Origin: Nemertoderma westbladi
Taxonomy: Eukaryota; Xenacoelomorpha; Nemertodermatida; Nemertodermatidae
DNA: 64,000 bases
Assembly (NCBI GenBank): GCA_032718475.1
Contig: JAUCBJ010006317.1
Coordinates: 1-64,000, forward strand
Direction of reading: 5' to 3'
Positions 22,141 to 36,240 of the stretch are shown in pieces. Both the position numbers and the translations under genes were made by a program. Each line of letters starts with the position of its first letter. The stretch's first letter is position 1. The notes under the pieces are model-generated. The model did no database searches, was not told where the DNA came from, and was given only the letters and a program-made list of their open reading frames with translations.

Positions 22141-25100
22141 AATAGCTGAGGTACAGTTAGTAGGTGAGTGGGACTGGTGTAAACAAATAGCTGAGGTACA
22201 GTTAGTAGGTGAGTGGGACTGGTGTAAACAAATAGCCGAGGTAGGTGTGTGGGACTGGTGTAAACAAATAGCTGAGGTACAGTTAGTAGGTGAGTGGGAC
22301 TGGTGTAAACAAATAGCTGAGGTAGGTGAGTGGGACTGGTGTAAACAAATAGCTGAGGTAGGTGTGTGGGACTGGTGTAAACAAATAGCTGAGGTAGGTG
22401 AGTGGGACTGGTGTAAACAAATAGCTGAGGTAGGTGAGTGGGACTGGTGTAAACAAATAGCCGAGGTAGGTGTGTGGGACTGGTGTAAACAAATAGCTGA
22501 GGTACAGTTAGTAGGTGAGTGGGACTGGTGTAAACAAATAGCTGAGGTAGGTGAGTGGGACTGGTGTAAACAAATAGCTGAGGTAGGTGTGTGGGACTGG
22601 TGTAAACAAATAGCTGAGGTAGGTGAGTGGGACTGGTGTAAACAAATAGCCGAGGTAGGTGAGTGGGACTGGTGTAAACAAATAGCCGAGGTAGGTGAGT
22701 GGGACTGGTGTAAACAAATAGCTGAGGTAGGTGAGTGTGTGGGACTGGTGTAAACAAATAGCTGAGGTAGGTGAGTGTGTGGGACTGGTGTAAACAAATA
22801 GCTGAGGTAGGTGAGTGGGACTGGTGTAAACAAATAGCTGATGTAGGTGAGTGGGACTGGTGTAAACAAATAGCTGAGGTAGGTGAGTGGGACTGGTGTA
22901 AACAAATAGCCGAGGTAGGTGTGTGGGACTGGTGTAAACAAATAGCTGAGGTACAGTTAGTAGGTGAGTGGGACTGGTGTAAACAAATAGCTGAGGTAGG
23001 TGAGTGGGACTGGTGTAAACAAATAGCTGAGGTAGGTGTGTGGGACTGGTGTAAACAAATAGCTGAGGTAGGTGAGTGGGACTGGTGTAAACAAATAGCC
23101 GAGGTAGGTGAGTGGGACTGGTGTAAACAAATAGCCGAGGTAGGTGAGTGGGACTGGTGTAAACAAATAGCTGAGGTAGGTGAGTGTGTGGGACTGGTGT
23201 AAACAAATAGCTGAGGTAGGTGAGTGTGTGGGACTGGTGTAAACAAATAGCTGAGGTAGATGAGTGGGACTGGGATAAACAAATAGCTGAGGTAGGTGAG
23301 TGGGACTGGTGTAAACAAATAGCTGAGTTAGGTGAGTGGGACTGGTGTAAACAAATAGCTGAGGTAGGTGAGTGGGACTGGTGTAAACAAATAGCCGAGG
23401 TAGGTGAGTGGGACTGGTGTAAACAAATAGCTAAGGTAGGTGAGTGGGACTGGTGTAAACAAATAGCTGAGGTAGGTGAGTGGGACTGGTGTAAACAAAT
23501 AGCTGAGGTAGGTGAGTGGGACTGGTGTAAACAAATAGCCGAGGTAAGTGAGTGGGACTGGTGTAAACAAATAGCTGAGGTAGGTGAGTGGGACTGGTGT
23601 AAACAAATAGCTGAGGTAGGTGAGTGGGACTGGTGTAAACAAATAGCTGAGGTAGGTGAGTGGGACTGGTGTAAACAAATAGCCGAGGTAGGTGTGTGGG
23701 ACTGGTGTAAACAAATAGCTGAGGTACAGTTAGTAGGTGAGTGGGACTGGTGTAAACAAATAGCTGAGGTAGGTGAGTGGGACTGGTGTAAACAAATAGC
23801 TGAGGTAGGTGTGTGGGACTGGTGTAAACAAATAGCTGAGGTACAGTTAGTAGGTGAGTGGGACTGGTATAAACAAATAGCTGAGTTAGGTGAGTGGGAC
23901 TGGTGTAAACAAATAGCTGAGGTAGGTGAGTGGGACTGGTGTAAACAAATAGCCGAGGTAGGTGAGTGGGACTGGTGTAAACAAATAGCTGAGGTAGGTG
24001 AGTGGGACTGGTGTAAACAAATAGCTGATGTAGGTGTGTGGGACTGGTGTAAACAAATAGCCGAGGTAGGTGAGTGGGACTGGTGTAAACAAATAGCTGA
24101 GGTAGGTGAGTGGGACTGGTGTAAACAAATAGCTGAGGTAGGTGAGTGGGACTGGTGTAAACAAATAGCTGAGGTAGGTGAGTGGGACTGGTGTAAACAA
24201 ATAGCTGAGGTACAGTTAGTAGATGAGTGGGACTGGTATAAACAAATAGCTGAGGTACAGTTAGTAGGTGAGTGGGACTGGTGTAAACAAATAGCTGAGG
24301 TAGGTGAGTGGGACTGGTGTAAACAAATAGCTGAGGTAGGTGTGTGGGACTGGTGTAAACAAATAGCTGAGGTACAGTTAGTAGGTGAGTGGGACTGGTA
24401 TAAACAAATAGCCGAGGTAGGTGTGTGGGACTGGTGTAAACAAATAGCTGATGTACAGTTAGTAGGTGAGTGGGACTGGTGTAAACAAATAGCTGAGGTA
24501 GGTGAGTGGGACTGGTGTAAACAAATAGCTGAGGTAGGTGTGTGGGACTGGTGTAAACAAATAGCTGAGGTACAGTTAGTAGGTGAGTGGGACTGGTATA
24601 AACAAATAGCTGAGTTAGGTGAGTGGGACTGGTGTAAACAAATAGCTGAGGTAGGTGAGTGGGACTGGTGTAAACAAATAGCCGAGGTAGGTGAGTGGGA
24701 CTGGTGTAAACAAATAGCTGAGGTAGGTGTGTGGGACTGGTGTAAACAAATAGCTGAGGTACAGTTAGTAGGTGAGTGGGACTGGTATAAACAAATAGCT
24801 GAGTTAGGTGAGTGGGACTGGTGTAAACAAATAGATGATGTAGGTGAGTGGGACTGGTGTAAACAAATAGCCGAGGTAGGTGAGTGGGACTGGTGTAAAC
24901 AAATAGCTGAGGTAGGTGAGTGGGACTTGTGTAAACAAATAGCTGATGTAGGTGTGTGGGACTGGTGTAAACAAATAGCCGAGGTAGGTGAGTGGGACTG
25001 GTGTAAACAAATAGCCGAGGTAGGTGAGTGGGACTGGTGTAAACAAATAGCTGAGGTAGGTGAGTGGGATTGGTGTAAACAAATAGCTGAGGTAGGTGAG

Positions 25101-25230
25101 TGGGACTGGTGTAAACAAATAGCTGAGGTAGGTGAGTGGGACTGGTGTAAACAAATAGCCGAGGTAGGTGAGTGGGACTGGTGTAAACAAATAGCTGAGG
25201 TAGGTGAGTGTGTGGGACTGGTGTAAACAA
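22141..25230 (+). repeat. Array domain rich in 45-bp and +4 units
   Basis: At least a dozen CAGTTAGTA-containing 45-bp units lie here (for example about 22153, 22199, 22280, 22505, 22954, 23726, 23846, 24376, 24572 and 24761). Five units carry a GTGT-type 4-bp insertion (GTGAGTGTGTGGG at about 22731, 22771, 23180, 23220 and 25204). The paired +4 units are spaced 449 bp apart, which equals eleven 36-bp units plus one 45-bp unit plus two 4-bp insertions, so a local duplication is clear. TGGTAT variants reappear here after a gap of about 10 kb. Confidence 0.85.
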
Positions 25231-28200
25231 ATAGCTGAGGTAGGTGAGTGGAACTGGTGTAAACAAATAGCCGAGGTAGGTGAGTGGGACTGGTGTAAAC
25301 AAATAGCTGAGGTAGGTGTGTGGGACTGGTGTAAACAAATAGCTGAGGTAGGTGTGTGGGACTGGTGTAAACAAATAGCTGAGGTAGGTGAGTGGGACTG
25401 GTGTAAACAAATAGCTGAGGTAGGTGAGTGGGACTGGTGTAAACCACTAACTGAGGTAGGTGTGTGGGACTGGTGTAAACAAATAGCTGAGGTAGGTGAG
25501 TGGGACTGGTGTAAACAAATAGCTGAGGTAGATGAGTGGGACTGGTGTAAACAAATAGCTGAGGTAGGTGTGTGGGACTGGTGTAAACAAATAGCCGAGG
25601 TAGGTGAGTGGGACTGGTGTAAACAAATAGCTGAGGTAGGTGTGTGGGACTGGTGTAAACAAATAGCTGAGGTAGGTGAGTGGGACTGGTGTAAACAAAT
25701 AGCTGAGGTAGGTGAGTGGGACTGGTGTAAACAAATAGCTGAGGTAGGTGAGTGGGACTGGTGTAAACAAATAGCTGAGGTAGGTGTGTGGGACTGGTGT
25801 AAACAAATAGCTGAGGTAGGTGAGTGGGACTGGTGTAAACAAATATCTGAGGTAGGTGTGTGGGACTGGTGTAAACAAATAGCCGAGGTAGGTGAGTGGG
25901 ACTGGTGTAAACAAATAGCTGAGGTTGGTGAGTGGGACTGGTGTAAACAAATAACTGAGGTAGGTGTGTGGGACTGGTGTAAACAAATAGCTGAGGTAGG
26001 TGAGTGGGACTGGTGTAAACAAATAGCTGAGGTAGGTGAGTGGGACTGGTGTAAACAAATAGCTGAGGTAGGTGAGTGGGACTGGTGTAAACAAATAGCT
26101 GAGGTAGGTGAGTGGGACTGGTGTAAACAAATAGCTGAGGTAGGTGTGTGGGACTGGTGTAAACAAATAACTGAGGTAGGTGTGTGGGACTGGTGTAAAC
26201 AAATAGCTGAGGTAGGTGAGTGGGACTGGTGTAAACAAATAGCTGAGGTAGGTGTGTGGGACTGGTGTAAACAAATAGCCGAGGTAGGTGAGTGGGACTG
26301 GTGTAAACAAATAGCTGAGGTTGGTGAGTGGGACTGGTGTAAACAAATAGCTGAGGTAGGTGAGTGGGACTGGTGTAAACAAATAGCTGAGGTAGGTGAG
26401 TGGGACTGGTGTAAACAAATAGCTGAGGTAGGTGAGTGGGACTGGTGTAAACAAATAGCTGAGGTAGGTGAGTGGGACTGGTGTAAACAAATAGCTGAGG
26501 TAGGTGAGTGGAACTGGTGTAAACAAATAGCCGAGGTAGGTGAGTGGGACTGGTGTAAACAAATAGCTGAGGTAGGTGTGTGGGACTGGTGTAAACAAAT
26601 AGCCGAGGTAGGTGAGTGGGACTGGTGTAAACAAATAGCTGAGGTAGGTGTGTGGGACTGGTGTAAACAAATAGCCGAGGTAGGTGAGTGGGACTGGTGT
26701 AAACAAATAGCTGCGGTAGGTGTGTGGGACTGGTGTAAACAAATAGCCGAGGTAGGTGAGTGGAACTGGTGTAAACAAATAGCCGAGGTATGTGAGTGGG
26801 ACTGGTGTAAACAAATAGCTGAGGTAGGTGAGTGGGACTGGTGTAAACAAATAGCTGAGGTAGGTGAGTGGGACTGGTGTAAACAAATAGCCGAGGTAGG
26901 TGAGTGGGACTGGTGTAAACAAATAGCCGAGGTAGGTGTGTGGGACTGGTGTAAACAAATAGCCGAGGTAGGTGAGTGGGACTGGTGTAAACAAATAACC
27001 GAGGTAAGTGAGTGGGACTGGTGTAAACAAATAGCTGAGGTAGGTGAGTGGAACTGGTGTAAACAAATAGCCGAGGTATGTGAGTGGGACTGGTGTAAAC
27101 AAATAGCTGAGGTAGGTGAGTGGGACTGGTGTAAACAAATAGCTGAGGTAGGTGAGTGGGACTGGTGTAAACAAATAGCTGAGGTAGGTGTGTGGGACTG
27201 GTGTAAACAAATAGCCGAGGTAGGTGAGTGGGACTGGTGTAAACAAATAGCTGAGGTAGGTGTGTGGGACTGGTGTAAACAAATAGCTGAGGTAGGTGAG
27301 TGGGACTGGTGTAAACAAATAACCGAGGTAAGTGAGTGGGACTGGTGTAAACAAATAGCTGAGGTAGGTGAGTGGAACTGGTGTAAACAAATAGCCGAGG
27401 TATGTGAGTGGGACTGGTGTAAACAAATAGCTGAGGTAGGTGAGTGGGACTGGTGTAAACAAATAGCTGAGGTAGGTGAGTGGGACTGGTGTAAACAAAT
27501 AGCTGAGGTAGGTGTGTGGGACTGGTGTAAACAAATAGCCGAGGTAGGTGAGTGGGACTGGTGTAAACAAATAGCTGCGGTAGGTGTGTGGGACTGGTGT
27601 AAACAAATAGCCGAGGTAGGTGAGTGGAACTGGTGTAAACAAATAACCGAGGTAGGTGAGTGGGACTGGTGTAAACAAATAGCTGAGGTAGGTGTGTGGG
27701 ACTGGTGTAAACAAATAGCCGAGGTAGGTGAGTGGGACTGGTGTAAACAAATAGCTGCGGTAGGTGTGTGGGACTGGTGTAAACAAATAGCCGAGGTAGG
27801 TGTGTGGGACTGGTGTAAACAAATAACTGAGGTAGGTGTGTGGGACTGGTGTAAACAAATAGCTGAGGTAGGTGAGTGGGACTGGTGTAAACAAATAGCT
27901 GAGGTAGGTGTGTGGGACTGGTGTAAACAAATAGCCGAGGTAGGTGAGTGGGACTGGTGTAAACAAATAGCTGAGGTTGGTGAGTGGGACTGGTGTAAAC
28001 AAATAGCTGAGGTAGGTGAGTGGGACTGGTGTAAACAAATAGCTGAGGTAGGTGAGTGGGACTGGTGTAAACAAATAGCTGAGGTAGGTGAGTGGGACTG
28101 GTGTAAACAAATAGCTGAGGTAGGTGAGTGGGACTGGTGTAAACAAATAGCTGAGGTAGGTGAGTGGAACTGGTGTAAACAAATAGCCGAGGTAGGTGAG

Positions 28201-28680
28201 TGGGACTGGTGTAAACAAATAGCTGAGGTAGGTGTGTGGGACTGGTGTAAACAAATAGCCGAGGTAGGTGAGTGGGACTGGTGTAAACAAATAGCTGAGG
28301 TAGGTGTGTGGGACTGGTGTAAACAAATAGCCGAGGTAGGTGAGTGGGACTGGTGTAAACAAATAGCTGCGGTAGGTGTGTGGGACTGGTGTAAACAAAT
28401 AGCCGAGGTAGGTGAGTGGAACTGGTGTAAACAAATAGCCGAGGTATGTGAGTGGGACTGGTGTAAACAAATAGCTGAGGTAGGTGAGTGGGACTGGTGT
28501 AAACAAATAGCTGAGGTAGGTGAGTGGGACTGGTGTAAACAAATAGCCGAGGTAGGTGAGTGGGACTGGTGTAAACAAATAGCCGAGGTAGGTGAGTGGG
28601 ACTGGTGTAAACAAATAGCTGAGGTAGGTGTGTGGGACTGGTGTAAACAAATAGCTGAGGTAGGTGAGTGGGACTGGTGT
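25231..28680 (+). repeat. Array domain with GAACTGG and GTATGTGAG variants
   Basis: 36-bp units with three recurring local variants: GTGGAACTGG, GGTATGTGAG and GCTGCGGTAGG. They appear in a repeated order (GAACTGG followed by GTATGTGAG near 26763, 27050, 27372 and 28418), pointing to small higher-order duplications. One diverged unit at about 25441..25460 reads AAACCACTAACTGAGG. There are no length variants until the first 42-bp unit. Confidence 0.82.
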
Positions 28681-31230
28681 AACTGTAAACAAATAGCTGA
28701 GGTACAGTTAGTAGGTGAGTGGGACTGGTGTAAACAAATAGCTGAGGTAGGTGAGTGGGACTGGTGTAAACAAATAGCTGAGGTACAGTTAGTAGGTGAG
28801 TGGGACTGGTGTAAACAAATAGCTGAGGTAGGTGAGTGGGACTGGTGTAAACAAATAGCTGAGGTAGGTGAGTGGGACTGGTGTAAACAAATAGCTGAGG
28901 TAGGTGAGTGGGACTGGTGTAACTGTAAACAAATAGCTGAGGTAGGTGAGTGGGACTGGTGTAAACAAATAGCTGAGGTAGGTGTGTGGGACTGGTGTAA
29001 ACAAATAGCTGAGGTAGGTGTGTGGGACTGGTGTAAACAAATAGCTGAGGTAGGTGAGTGGGACTGGTGTAACTGTAAACAAATAGCTGAGGTACAGTTA
29101 GTAGGTGAGTGGGACTGGTGTAAACAAATAGCTGAGGTAGGTGAGTGGGACTGGTGTAACTGTAAACAAATAGCTGAGGTACAGTTAGTAGGTGAGTGGG
29201 ACTGGTGTAAACAAATAGCTGAGGTAGGTGAGTGGGACTGGTGTAAACAAATAGCTGAGGTAGGTGAGTGGGACTGGTGTAAACAAATAGCTGAGGTAGG
29301 TGTGTGGGACTGGTGTAAACAAATAGCCGAGGTAGGTGAGTGGGACTGGTGTAAACAAATAGCTGAGGTAGGTGTGTGGGACTGGTGTAAACAAATAACT
29401 GAGGTAGGTGTGTGGGACTGGTGTAAACAAATAGCTGAGGTAGGTGAGTGGGACTGGTGTAAACAAATAGCTGAGGTAGGTGTGTGGGACTGGTGTAAAC
29501 AAATAGCCGAGGTAGGTGAGTGGGACTGGTGTAAACAAATAGCTGAGGTAGGTGAGTGGGACTGGTGTAAACAAATAGCCGAGGTAGGTGAGTGGGACTG
29601 GTGTAAACAAATAGCCGAGGTAGGTGAGTGGGACTGGTGTAAACAAATAGCCGAGGTAGGTGAGTGGGACTGGTGTAAACAAATAGCTGAGGTAGGTGAG
29701 TGGGACTGGTGTAAACAAATAGCTGAGGTAGGTGAGTGGGACTGGTGTAAACAAATAGCTGAGGTTGGTGAGTGGGACTGGTGTAAACAAATAGCTGAGG
29801 TAGGTGAGTGGAACTGGTGTAAACAAATAGCCGAGGTAGGTGAGTGGGATTGGTGTAAACAAATAGCTGAGGTAGGTGTGTGGGACTGGTGTAAACAAAT
29901 AGCCGAGGTAGGTGAGTGGGACTGGTGTAAACAAATAGCTGAGGTAGGTGAGTGGGACTGCTGTAAACAAATAGCCGAGGTATGTGAGTGGGACTGGTGT
30001 AAACAAATAGCCGAGGTAGGTGAGTGGGACTGGTGTAAACAAATAGCTGAGGTAGGTGAGTGGGACTGGTGTAAACAAATAGCCGAGGTATGTGAGTGGG
30101 ACTGGTGTAAACAAATAGCCGAGGTAGGTGAGTGGAACTGGTGTAAACAAATAGCCGAGGTATGTGAGTGGGACTGGTGTAAACAAATAGCTGAGGTAGG
30201 TGAGTGGGACTGGTGTAAACAAATAGCTGAGGTAGGTGAGTGGGACTGGTGTAAACAAATAGCCGAGGTAGGTGAGTGGGACTGGTGTAAACAAATAGCC
30301 GAGGTAGGTGAGTGGAACTGGTGTAAACAAATAGCCGAGGTATGTGAGTGGGACTGGTGTAAACAAATAGCTGAGGTAGGTGAGTGGGACTGGTGTAAAC
30401 AAATAGCTGAGGTAGGTGAGTGGGACTGGTGTAAACAAATAGCCGAGGTAGGTGAGTGGGACTGGTGTAAACAAATAGCCGAGGTAGGTGAGTGGGACTG
30501 GTGTAAACAAATAGCTGAGGTAGGTGAGTGGGACTGGTGTAAACAAATAGCTGAGGTAGGTGAGTGGGACTGGTGTAAACAAATAGCTGAGGTAGGTGAG
30601 TGGGACTGGTGTAAACAAATATCTGAGGTAGGTGAGTGGGACTGCTGTAAACAAATAGCTGAGGTAGGTTAGTGGGACTGGTGTAAACAAATAGCTGAGG
30701 TAGGTGAGTGGGACTGGTGTAAACAAATAGCCGAGGTAGGTGAGTGTGACTGGTGTAAACAAATAGCTGAGGTATGTGAGTGGGACTGGTGTAAACAAAT
30801 AGCTGAGGTAGGTGTGTGGGACTGTTGTAAACAAATAGCTGAGGTAGGTGAGTGGGACTGGTGTAAACAAATAGCTGAGGTAGGTGAGTGGGACTGGTGT
30901 AAACAAATAGCTGAGGTAGGTGAGTGGGACTGGTGTAAACAAATAGCCGAGGTAGGTGAGTGGGACTGGTGTAAACAAATAGCTGAGGTTGGTGAGTGGG
31001 ACTGGTGTAGACAAATAGCTGAGGTAGGTGAGTGGGACTGGTGTAAACAAATAGCAGAGGTAGGTGAGTGGGACTGGTGTAAACAAATAGCTGAGGTAGG
31101 TGAGTGGGACTGGTGTAAACAAATAGCTGAGGTAGGTGAGTGGGACTGGTGTAAACAAATAGCTGAGGTAGGTGTGTGGGACTGGTGTAAACAAATAGCT
31201 GAGGTATGTGAGTGGGACTGGTGTAAACAA

Positions 31231-32040
31231 ATAGGCGAGGTAGGTGAGTGGGACTGGTGTAAACAAATAGCTGAGGTATGTGAGTGGGACTGGTGTAAAC
31301 AAATAGCTGAGGTATGTGAGTGGGACTGGTGTAAACAAATAGCTGAGGTTGGTGAGTGGGACTGGTGTAAACAAATAGCTGAGGTAGGTGAGTGGGACTG
31401 TTGTAAACAAATAGCTGAGGTAGGTGAGTGGGACTGGTGTAAACAAATAGCTGAGGTAGGTGAGTGGGACTGGTGTAAACAAATAGCCGATGTAGGTGAG
31501 TGGGACTGGTGTAAACAAATAGCTGAGGTATGTGAGTGGGACTGGTGTAAACAAATAGGCGAGGTAGGTGAGTGGGACTGGTGTAAACAAATAGCTGAGG
31601 TATGTGAGTGGGACTGGTGTAAACAAATAGCTGAGGTAGGTGAGTGGGACTGGTGTAAACAAATAGCTGAGGTAGGTGAGTGGTACTGGTGTAAACAAAT
31701 AGCTGAGGTAGGTGTGTGGGACTGGTGTAAACAAATAGCCGATGTAGGTGAGTGGGACTGGTGTAAACAAATAGCTGAGGTATGTGAGTGGGACTGGTGT
31801 AAACAAATAGGCGAGGTAGGTGAGTGGGACTGGTGTAAACAAATAGCTGAGGTATGTGAGTGGGACTGGTGTAAACAAATAGCTGAGGTAGGTGAGTGGG
31901 ACTGGTGTAAACAAATAGCTGAGGTAGGTGAGTGGGACTGGTGTAAACAAATAGCCGATGTAGGTGAGTGGGACTGGTGTAAACAAATAGCTGAGGTATG
32001 TGAGTGGGACTGGTGTAAACAAATAGGCGAGGTAGGTGAG
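31231..32040 (+). repeat. Short higher-order ladder marked by AATAGGCGAGG
   Basis: The ATAGGCGAGG variant, preceded by GTATGTGAG, occurs at 31231, 31555, 31807 and 32023. Spacings are 324, 252 and 216 bp, that is 9, 7 and 6 units. The copies therefore differ by deletion or gain of whole units within the repeated block. Confidence 0.85.
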
Positions 32041-34854
32041 TGGGACTGGTGTAAACCAATAGCTGATGTATGTGAGTGGGACTGGTGTAAACAAATAGCT
32101 GAGGTAGGTGAGTGGGACTGGTGTAAACAAATAGCAGAGGTAGGTGAGTGGGACTGGTCTAAACAAATAGCTGAGGTTGGTGAGTGGGACTGGTGTAAAC
32201 AAATAACTGAGGTAGGTGAGTGGGACTGGTGTAAACAAATAGCTGAGGTAGGTGTGTGGGACTGGTGTAACTGTAAACAAATAGCTGAGGTTGGTGAGTG
32301 GGACTGGTGTAAACAAATAACTGAGGTAGGTGAGTGGGACTGGTGTAACTGTAAACAAATAGCTGAGGTAGGTGAGTGGGACTGGTGTAAACAAATAGCT
32401 GAGGTAGGTGAGTGGGAGTGGTGTAAACAAATAGCTGAGGTAGGTGAGTGGGACTGGTGTAAACAAATAGCTGAGGTTGGTGAGTGGGACTGGTGTAAAC
32501 AAATAACTGAGGTAGGTGAGTGGGACTGGTGTAAACAAATAGCTGAGGTAGGTGAGTGGGACTGGTGTAAACAAATAGCTGAGGTAGGTGTGTGGGACTG
32601 GTGTAACTGTAAACAAATAACTGAGGTAGGTGAGTGGGACTGGTGTAACTGTAAACAAATAGCTGAGGTAGGTGAGTGGGACTGGTGTAAACAAATAGCT
32701 GAGGTAGGTGTGTGGGACTGGTGTAACTGTAAACAAATAGCTGAGGTAGGTGAATGGGACTGGTGTAAACAAATAACTGAGGTATGTGAGTGGGACTGGT
32801 GTAAACAAATAGCTGAGGTAGGTGAGTGGGACTGGTGTAACTGTAAACAAATAGCTGAGGTAGGTGAGTGGGACTGGTGTAAACAAATAGCCGAGGTAGG
32901 TGAGTGGGACTGGTGTAAACAAATAGCTGAGGTAGGTGAGTGGGACTGGTGTAAACAAATAGCCGAGGTTGGTGAGTGGGACTGGTGTAAACAAATAGCT
33001 GAGGTAGGTGAGTGGGACTGGTGTAAACAAATAGCTGAGGTAGGTGTGTGGGACTGGTGTAACTGTAAACAAATAGCTGAGGTAGGTGAATGGGACTGGT
33101 GTAAACAAATAACTGAGGTAGGTGAGTGGGACTGGTGTAAACAAATAGCTGAGGTAGGTAAGTGGGACTGGTGTAAACAAATAACTGAGGTAGGTGAGTG
33201 GGACTGGTGTAAACAAATAGCCGAGGTAGGTGAGTGGGACTGGTGTAAACAAATAGCTGAGGTAGGTGAGTGGGACTGGTGTAAACAAGTAGCTGAGGTA
33301 GGTGAGTGGGACTGGTGTAACTGTAAACAAATAGCTGAGGTAGGTGAGTGGGACTGGTGTAACTGTAAACAAATAGCTGAGGTAGGTGAGTGGGACTGGT
33401 GTAAACAAATAGCCGAGGTAGGTGAGTGGGACTGGTGTAAACAAATAGCTGAGGTAGGTGAGTGGGACTGGTGTAAACAAATAGCCGAGGTTGGTGAGTG
33501 GGACTGGTGTAAACAAATAGCTGAGGTAGGTGAGTGGGACTGGTGTAAACAAATAGCCGAGGTAGGTGAGTGGGACTGGTGTAAACAAATAGCTGAGGTA
33601 GGTGAGTGGGACTGGTGTAAACAAATAGCTGAGGTAGGTGAGTGGGACTGGTGTAACTGTAAACAAATAGCTGAGGTAGGTGAGTGGGACTGGTGTAAAC
33701 AAATAGCCGAGGTAGGTGAGTGGGACTGGTGTAAACAAATAGCTGAGGTAGGTGAGTGGGACTGGTGTAAACAAATAGCCGAGGTAGGTGAGTGGGACTG
33801 GTGTAAACAAATAGCCGAGGTAGGTGAGTGGGACTGGTGTAAACAAATAGCTGAGGTAGGTGAGTGGGACTGGTGTAAACAAATAGCTGAGGTAGGTGAG
33901 TGGGACTGGTGTAAACAAATAGCTGAGGTAGGTGAGTGGGACTGGTGTAAACAAATAGCTGAGGTAGGTGAGTGGGACTGGTGTAAACAAATAGCTGAGG
34001 TAGGTGAGTGGGACTGGTGTAACTGTAAACAAATAGCTGAGGTAGGTGAGTGGGGCTGGTGTAACTGTAAACAAATAGCTGAGGTAGGTGAGTGGGACTG
34101 GTGTAAACAAATAGCTGAGGTAGGTGAGTGGGACTGGTGTAAACAAATAGCTGAGGTAGGTGAGTGGGACTGGTGTAAACAAATAGCTGAGGTAGGTGAG
34201 TGGGACTGGTGTAAACAAATAGCTGAGGTAGGTGAGTGGGACTGGTGTAACTGTAAACAAATAGCTGAGGTAGGTGAGTGGGGCTGGTGTAAACAAATAG
34301 CTGAGGTAGGTGTGTGGGACTGGTGTAAACAAATAGCTGAGGTAGGTGTGTGGGACTGGTGTAAACAAATAGCTGAGGTAGGTGGGTGGGACTGGTGTAA
34401 ACAAATAGCTGAGGTAGGTGTGTGGGACTGGTGTAAACAAATAGCTGAGGTAGGTGAGTGGGACTGGTGTAACTGTAAACAAATAGCTGAGGTAGGTGAG
34501 TGGGACTGGTGTAAACAAATAGCTGAGGTAGGTGAGTGGGACTGGTGTAACTGTAAACAAATAGCTGAGGTAGGTGTGTGGGACTGGTGTAAACAAATAG
34601 CTGAGGTAGGTGAGTGGGACTGGTGTAACTGTAAACAAATAGCTGAGGTAGATGAGTGGGGCTGGTGTAAACAAATAGCTGAGGTAGGTGAGTGGGACTG
34701 GTGTAACTGTAAACAAATAGCTGAGGTAGGTGAGTGGGACTGGTGTAAACAAATAGCTGAGGTAGGTGAGTGGGACTGGTGTAAACAAATAGCTGAGGTA
34801 GGTGAGTGGGACTGGTGTAAACAAATAGCTGAGGTAGGTGAGTGGGACTGGTGT

Positions 34855-36240
34855 AACTGTAAACAAATAGCTGAGGTAGGTGAGTGGGGCTGGTGTAAAC
34901 AAATAGCTGAGGTAGGTGTGTGGGACTGGTGTAAACAAATAGCTGAGGTAGGTGTGTGGGACTGGTGTAAACAAATAGCTGAGGTAGGTGGGTGGGACTG
35001 GTGTAAACAAATAGCTGAGGTAGGTGTGTGGGACTGGTGTAACTGTAAACAAATAGCCGAGGTAGGTGAGTGGGACTGGTGTAAACAAATAGCTGAGGTA
35101 GGTGTGTGGGACTGGTGTAAACAAATAGCTGAGGTAGGTGTGTGGGACTGGTGTAAACAAATAGCTGAGGTAGGTGTGTGGGACTGGTGTAAACAAATAG
35201 CTGAGGTAGGTGTGTGGGACTGGTGTAACTGTAAACAAATAGCCAAGGTAGGTGAGTGGGACTGGTGTAAACAAATAGCTGAGGTAGGTGAGTGGGACTG
35301 GTGTAAACAAATAGCTGAGGTAGGTGAGTGGGACTGGTGTAAACAAATAGCTGAGGTAGATGAGTGGGACTGGGGTAAACAAATAGCTGAGGTAGGTGAG
35401 TGGGACTGGTGTAAACAAATAGCTGAGTTAGGTGAGTGGGACTGGTGTAAACAAATAGCTGAGGTAGGTGAGTGGGACTGGTGTAAACAAATAGCCGAGG
35501 TAGGTGAGTGGGACTGGTGTAAACAAATAGCTAAGGTAGGTGAGTGGGACTGGTGTAAACAAATAGCTGAGGTAGGTGAGTTGGACTGGTGTAAACAAAT
35601 AGCTGAGGTAGGTGAGTGGGACTGGTGTAAACAAATAGCTAAGGTAGGTGAGTGGGACTGGTGTAAACAAATAGCTGAGGTAGGTGAGTGGGACTGGTGT
35701 AAACAAATAGCTGAGGTAGGTGAGTGGGACTGGTGTAAACAAATAGCTGAGGTAGGTGAGTGGGACTGGTGTAAACAAATAGCTGAGGTAGGTGATTGGG
35801 ACTGGTGTAAACAAATAGCTGAGGTAGGTGAGTGGGACTGGTGTAAACAAATAGCCGAGGTAGGTGAGTGGGACTGGTGTAAACAAATAGCTGAGGTAGA
35901 TGAGTGGGACTGGTGTGAACAAATAGCCGAGGTAGGTGAGTGGGACTGGTGTAAACAAATAGCTGAGGTAGGTGAGTGGGACTGGTGTAAACAAATAGCC
36001 GAGGTAAGTGAGTGGGACTGGTGTAAACAAATAGCCGAGGTAGGTGAGTGGGACTGGTGTAAACAAATAGCTGAGGTAGGTGAGTGGGACTGGTGTAAAC
36101 AAATAGCTGAGGTAGGTCTGTGGGACTGGTGTAAACAAATAGCTGAGGTAGGTGAGTGGGACTGGTGTAAACAAATAGCTGAGGTAGGTGAGTGGGACTG
36201 GTGTAAACAAATAGCTGAGGTAGGTGAGTGGGACTGGTGT
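34855..36240 (+). repeat. 1,386-bp higher-order repeat, copy A
   Basis: Markers in order: a 42-bp unit at 34855, GTGGGTGGG near 34990, 42-bp units at 35041 and 35227, CCAAGG at 35243, GATGAGTGG with TGGGGT at 35359, GAGTTAGG at 35425 and CTAAGG at 35531. Each recurs 1,386 bp later. Confidence 0.8.
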
